DNA from: Thermoplasmata archaeon
GTDB taxonomy: Archaea; Thermoplasmatota; Thermoplasmata; RBG-16-68-12
Reading direction: 5' to 3'
Assembly (NCBI GenBank): GCA_013329855.1
Contig: DUJI01000199.1
Coordinates: 1-7,195, forward strand
Length of the DNA: 7,195 nt
Positions within the stretch are counted from its first letter, which is position 1. The number at the start of each line of letters is the position of its first letter. This document shows, piece by piece, positions 5,553-7,195 of this stretch. A program made the position numbers and the translations under genes. The notes under the pieces are model-generated. The model made no database searches and was not told where the DNA came from. It saw only the letters and a list, made by a program, of their open reading frames with translations.

Positions 5553-6855
5553 GGAACGAGTCGGCCCTCCGCTCCTCGGGAGCCGCCATCGGAGAAACGA
5601 GCGTCGCGCGCGGCGGTACGGATCCAGGCGTGGCCGAGCCCGAGAGGCCGGTGCCCGACGCGCGGGCGAGGGTGCCGTTCGGGAACGAGAAGGCGGACAG
5701 CATGTCGCTCGCGTTGGCCTCGCGAGGCGTCAGCGGCGGCAGCCCCCAGTTGGTCGCGATCAGCTTGAGGATCGACGTGTGGTCCATGACCTCGTGGTCG
5801 ACGAAGCCCCGCTTCGCGAACGGAGACATGACGATTAGGGGCACGCGGAAGCCGTAGCCCCAGGAGTCCACCTGGGGTGGCGGGACATGGTCGTAGAATC
5901 CCCCCGACTCGTCCCAGGTGAGAAGGATGGCCGTGGTCGACCACATGGGGCTCGCCTTGACCGCGCTGACGACGCTCATGGTCCACGACTCGCCGATCGA
6001 GATGTCGCCGGGCGGATGCTCGCTGCGATCGAGCTGGGACGGGAACTCGCCCTTCGGGTCGATGTACGTGACGGACGGGAGACGGTCTGACGCGATGTCG
6101 TCCATGAGCTGGCTGAGGGGAACCACCTCGGCGGTCATCGCGGGGTCCGCGGCGATGTGGGGGATGTACAACGGGACGGGTTGGGAGACCAAGCTGCGGT
6201 CGCCATAGTACCGCCACGTGATCCCTCGAGCCTGGAGCTGGTCGAAGATCGTGCTCATGTCGATGCCGCCCAAGGGGACCGCGTCCGAGGTCAGGTTCCC
6301 CGCTTGGCCCGCAATGGAGTACAGTCGGTTGGGAATCGTGGGCCCGAGCATGGATTGGAAATAGCGATCGGCGAGCGTGTAGTTCGCCGCCAGGGACCAG
6401 TAGGCCGCGAGCTGCCGTCCGTCGTAGTAGCCGACCGACACGTTGCCGAGTCCGGCGCCGCTCGCCTCGGCGACGCTGGCGAAGAGGTCGTTCCGGCCGT
6501 TGTCGTACGACGCGACCATGTCGGCCCGATCGTGCGGGAGATCCGGGGTCGACGTGCCATTGATCCAGTGGGGAGAGACCGTGCCCGCAGCCCCGTCCGG
6601 CAGGGTCACGTTCGCCGGGATCCCGTCGGCCCCCGGGAAGGTGCCGAAGTAGTTGTCGAAGGCGTGGTTCTCCTTCATCAAGACGATGATCCTCTGGATG
6701 GGAGTCGTGCCGGGGACCAGGGTGGGCGGGGGCGTGGCGCCCGGACCCTCGAAGAACAAGGCGTCCACGGCGACGAGGGCCACGAAGACCGCGACGACGA
6801 GGACGAAGAGCCCGCGGGGGGACACGCGGGGGCGGCGGACGGCCACGGCGGACAT
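5479..6855 (-). CDS. Membrane-anchored phosphoesterase (phospholipase C/acid phosphatase family, PF04185)
   Basis: The 458-residue protein starts with a basic N-terminus and one hydrophobic helix (about residues 14-36), so it is probably an extracellular enzyme anchored by an uncleaved signal. The catalytic domain (about 53-395) shows the family motifs in order: [18 protein letters not shown] (61-78), GPTIPNR (171-177, where Thr173 is the likely nucleophile), SEHPPGD (278-284), [15 protein letters not shown] (313-327), and [20 protein letters not shown] (335-354) followed by DHTSILKLI (358-366). E62/N63 and D315/E316 correspond to the metal-site residues described for AcpA-type enzymes. Members hydrolyse phosphate mono- or diesters such as phospholipids; the substrate here is unknown. 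Residues after about 400 are low-complexity G/A/P/R, and the last 24 codons lie antisense to the peptidase gene. The ATG at 6855 is chosen because it gives the basic N-terminus and anchor. Confidence 0.93.
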   Translation of the reverse strand: MSAVAVRRPRVSPRGLFVLVVAVFVALVAVDALFFEGPGATPPPTLVPGTTPIQRIIVLMKENHAFDNYFGTFPGADGIPANVTLPDGAAGTVSPHWINGTSTPDLPHDRADMVASYDNGRNDLFASVAEASGAGLGNVSVGYYDGRQLAAYWSLAANYTLADRYFQSMLGPTIPNRLYSIAGQAGNLTSDAVPLGGIDMSTIFDQLQARGITWRYYGDRSLVSQPVPLYIPHIAADPAMTAEVVPLSQLMDDIASDRLPSVTYIDPKGEFPSQLDRSEHPPGDISIGESWTMSVVSAVKASPMWSTTAILLTWDESGGFYDHVPPPQVDSWGYGFRVPLIVMSPFAKRGFVDHEVMDHTSILKLIATNWGLPPLTPREANASDMLSAFSFPNGTLARASGTGLSGSATPGSVPPRATLVSPMAAPEERRADSFLTGHGAGPRAGGGARRAPSRADTG

Positions 6856-6863
6856 CTGGGGTG

Positions 6864-6874
6864 CAGAGTCTCTG
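6864..6874. repeat. Short perfect palindrome upstream of the phosphoesterase gene
   Basis: CAGAG-T-CTCTG lies 9-19 bases upstream of the phosphoesterase start codon, around the likely transcription start on the minus strand. It could be an operator. At five bases per arm it could also be chance. Confidence 0.35.
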
Positions 6875-6881
6875 ACAACCC

Positions 6882-6894
6882 GGGTTCATAACCC
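6882..6894. promoter_or_regulatory. Perfect inverted repeat with a possible phosphoesterase TATA element
   Basis: GGGTT-CAT-AACCC is a perfect 13-base dyad. Read on the minus strand it contains TTAT, the only A/T-rich spot close to the phosphoesterase start. It is centred about 33 bases upstream of the ATG, so it may be the core promoter with a short leader. It lacks the AAACC BRE seen at the other promoters. Confidence 0.4.
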
Positions 6895-6908
6895 TTGGCC
6901 CCTCCCTG

Positions 6909-6925
6909 GGAAGGTGGGCCCTTCC
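6909..6925. repeat. Inverted repeat in the divergent intergenic region
   Basis: GGAAGG (6909-6914) and CCTTCC (6920-6925) are perfect complements around a five-base spacer (TGGGC). The repeat lies in the non-coding space between the phosphoesterase gene and the gene at 7054. Its function is not known. Confidence 0.35.
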
Positions 6926-6942
6926 TCATTCTCCGTCGACGC

Positions 6943-6958
6943 GTCCGGGAGGCCGGAC
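6943..6958. repeat. Inverted repeat in the divergent intergenic region
   Basis: GTCCGG (6943-6948) and CCGGAC (6953-6958) form a perfect six-base dyad with a four-base loop (GAGG). It could be a hairpin or a protein-binding site. The GC bias of the region makes chance occurrence fairly likely. Confidence 0.3.
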
Positions 6959-7006
6959 CGGAATCGGAGGCCGTCCCCAAGAAGCCGCGTGCGCGCGAAT
7001 TTAGGG

Positions 7007-7017
7007 AAACCTTAATA
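7007..7017 (+). promoter_or_regulatory. BRE/TATA promoter of the gene at 7054
   Basis: AAACCTTAATA is identical to the element before the BlaI-like gene. TTAATA occupies 7012-7017, which predicts a start near 7038-7042 and a leader of about 12-16 bases before the ATG at 7054. It is the only strong A/T-rich promoter-like spot in the last 200 bases. Confidence 0.6.
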
Positions 7018-7031
7018 CTATCGCAGTAGTA
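7016..7031 (+). promoter_or_regulatory. Second candidate operator of the BlaI-like repressor
   Basis: TACTA (7016-7020) and TAGTA (7027-7031) form a perfect dyad with a six-base spacer. The inner 14 bases (ACTATCGCAGTAGT, 7017-7030) agree at 11 positions with ACTATCACTATAGT (4246-4259) before the repressor gene. The site overlaps the end of the TATA element and lies before the expected start. Shared regulation is inferred from this resemblance. Confidence 0.5.
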
Positions 7032-7053
7032 ACGTGCTTCCGCGAAGAGGGTT

Positions 7054-7195
7054 ATGGCAATCGTCGGGTCGCGGACCGTTGTGGCGGATGATCCGGGGTA
7101 TCGGCGCCGGGCCGCCGACACGCTCCGGCTCATGCATCGCTGGGGATATGCGCCGACCGTTTCGGCGCTTGCGGACGACCTGCTCGGTGGTGCCG
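7054..7195 (+). CDS. Start of an unrecognised protein, possibly helix-turn-helix (3' partial)
   Basis: From the ATG at 7054 the frame stays open to the right edge, giving 47 codons with strong G/C bias at third positions, as in the neighbouring genes. The visible product begins MAIVGSRTVVADDPGYRRRA and continues with a helical stretch TLRLMHRWGYAPTVSALADD that could be the first half of a helix-turn-helix or winged-helix domain. This is too little to name a family. GAGGG (7047-7051) just upstream is a modest ribosome binding site with tight spacing. A well-formed promoter and dyad lie 23-47 bases before the ATG. A GTG at 7034 opens a competing frame, but its translation is R/G/P-rich and looks like a shadow. 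Confidence 0.55.
   Translation, partial: MAIVGSRTVVADDPGYRRRAADTLRLMHRWGYAPTVSALADDLLGGA

Noticed and set aside
5456..6889. 477-codon open frame on the minus strand overlapping the phosphoesterase
   Set aside because: The translation is R/G/H/P-rich without motifs. The frame beside it (5479-6855) encodes a complete phosphoesterase with all family motifs.
6157..6891. 244-codon plus-strand frame opposite the phosphoesterase
   Set aside because: It is antisense to the conserved N-terminal half of the phosphoesterase and contains no motif.
1..7195. tRNA or rRNA genes, CRISPR arrays, insertion sequences
   Set aside because: No cloverleaf with a GGTTC-type T-loop, regularly spaced direct repeats, transposase motifs or flanking terminal repeats were seen.

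Overview
The window is very GC-rich and archaeal. The evidence is a uS13-uS4-uS11-RpoD (Rpo3) ribosomal/RNA polymerase block in the archaeal gene order, archaeal-type protein versions (uS4 starting MGDPK, uS11 of 127 residues, RpoD instead of bacterial alpha) and BRE/TATA-like promoters. The GC content, strong G/C at third codon positions and lineage-style K/E-rich ribosomal protein tails suggest an uncultured euryarchaeote, probably in the Thermoplasmatota. That placement is inference.

Layout. 2-328 is the end of a helical, repeat-containing protein of unknown function that runs in from the left. 368-979 is an MJ0882/RsmC-like methyltransferase. 999-1613 is a putative glycolipid-binding (DUF1089-type) protein. 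A clear promoter near 1612-1624 precedes the tightly packed block rpsM (1667-2347), rpsD (2352-2972, TTG start), rpsK (2969-3352) and rpoD (3358-4191). The rest of the usual archaeal operon (L18e, L13, S9, RpoN) does not follow rpoD.

Instead, a 73-base gap carries a hairpin, a promoter and a palindrome, followed by two overlapping genes: a BlaI/MecI-family winged-helix repressor (4265-4645) and a membrane zinc metallopeptidase resembling the BlaR1 (M56) protease domain (4638-5552). Convergent with these, and overlapping the peptidase by 74 bases, is a membrane-anchored phosphoesterase of the phospholipase C/acid phosphatase family (5479-6855, minus strand). The last 200 bases hold several inverted repeats, a second promoter resembling the repressor promoter, and the start of an unrecognised gene (from 7054).

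The most interesting signal is a possible archaeal relative of the BlaI-BlaR1 proteolytic signalling circuit. The repressor promoter and the promoter of the gene at 7054 share the 11-mer AAACCTTAATA followed by a related dyad (ACTATCACTATAGT and ACTATCGCAGTAGT, 11 of 14 identical). In both, the dyad lies between the TATA element and the expected transcription start. This suggests autoregulation plus control of at least one further gene. The peptidase has no extracellular sensor domain, and its charge distribution places the catalytic domain in the cytoplasm, where it could cleave the repressor.
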